Made by a program: the position numbers and the translations under genes
Notes under the pieces: model-generated
Databases searched by the model: none
What the model was told of the DNA's origin: nothing
Seen by the model: only the letters and a program-made list of their open reading frames with translations
From: Deltaproteobacteria bacterium RIFCSPLOWO2_02_FULL_57_26
GTDB lineage: Bacteria; Desulfobacterota; Binatia; UBA9968
Reading direction: 5' to 3'
Length of the DNA: 22,586 bases
Assembly (NCBI GenBank): GCA_001798455.1
Contig: MGSI01000078.1
Location: forward strand, 1-22,586
Shown here: in pieces, positions 22,564 through 22,586 of the stretch
How the letters are laid out: every line of letters starts with the position of its first letter
How positions within the stretch are numbered: the first letter of the stretch is position 1

Positions 22564-22586
22564 CGGTATCCGCCAGCCTTCATTCA

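Noticed and set aside
1..22586. Mobile elements, phage genes, toxin-antitoxin pairs, tRNA or rRNA genes
   Set aside because: None seen: the window is densely filled by envelope and housekeeping genes in one direction, and the remaining gaps are too short or are explained by repeats and hairpins.

Overview
All 23 protein-coding genes I can support lie on the minus strand, so the window is transcribed right to left. It is a near-complete lipopolysaccharide (LPS) and outer-membrane assembly locus. Base composition is GC-rich, and TTG or GTG starts appear at several genes. The gene set (Lpx, Bam, Skp, Lol, Kdo and heptose functions) means a diderm, LPS-making bacterium. The use of LpxI instead of LpxH, the order bamA-skp-lpxD-fabZ-lpxA-lpxI-(Gfo/Idh oxidoreductase)-lpxB-msbA-waaA-lpxK-gmhB, the single LolC/E permease and the intergenic short-period repeats suggest a deltaproteobacterial or NC10/Methylomirabilota-like lineage. 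That placement is inference from gene content and order only.

Layout in transcription order. (1) 22563-21003: a truncated haemoglobin, then metF, then a 199-bp spacer with a 9-bp-stem hairpin and a weak promoter candidate. (2) 21002-17579: lysS, one LolC/E-type permease and lolD, tightly spaced. (3) 17541-12257: a good extended -10 promoter candidate, then bamA, skp, lpxD, fabZ and lpxA. (4) 12244-9183: lpxI, flanked on both sides by related 9-bp repeat arrays, then a Gfo/Idh/MocA oxidoreductase and lpxB. (5) 9182-4298: a 7-bp repeat array, then msbA, waaA (kdtA), lpxK and gmhB. (6) 4246-1: a 55-residue Trm112/UPF0434-type protein, a third 9-bp dyad array, a WaaF-like heptosyltransferase, a degenerate WaaE-type family-2 glycosyltransferase, a KdkA-like sugar kinase, a second GT9 heptosyltransferase and the start of another LPS kinase cut by the window edge.

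Together the genes cover lipid A assembly (lpxA, lpxD, lpxI, lpxB, lpxK, with fabZ in 3-hydroxyacyl-ACP metabolism), Kdo addition (waaA), heptose supply and transfer (gmhB, two GT9 enzymes), core phosphorylation (two kinases), flipping across the inner membrane (msbA), and outer-membrane protein and lipoprotein delivery (bamA, skp, lolCD). Not present here: lpxC, a late acyltransferase (lpxL/htrB), the Kdo synthesis genes, gmhA and hldE/hldD.

The points most worth a second look are the dyad-symmetric 9-bp arrays between operon genes, the Gfo/Idh oxidoreductase beside an LpxA with changed residues, the WaaE-like protein without its catalytic motifs, and a BamA with no terminal aromatic residue. 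I see no CRISPR array, tRNA, rRNA, transposase, phage gene or clearly new system. No gene-free stretch exceeds 200 bases.
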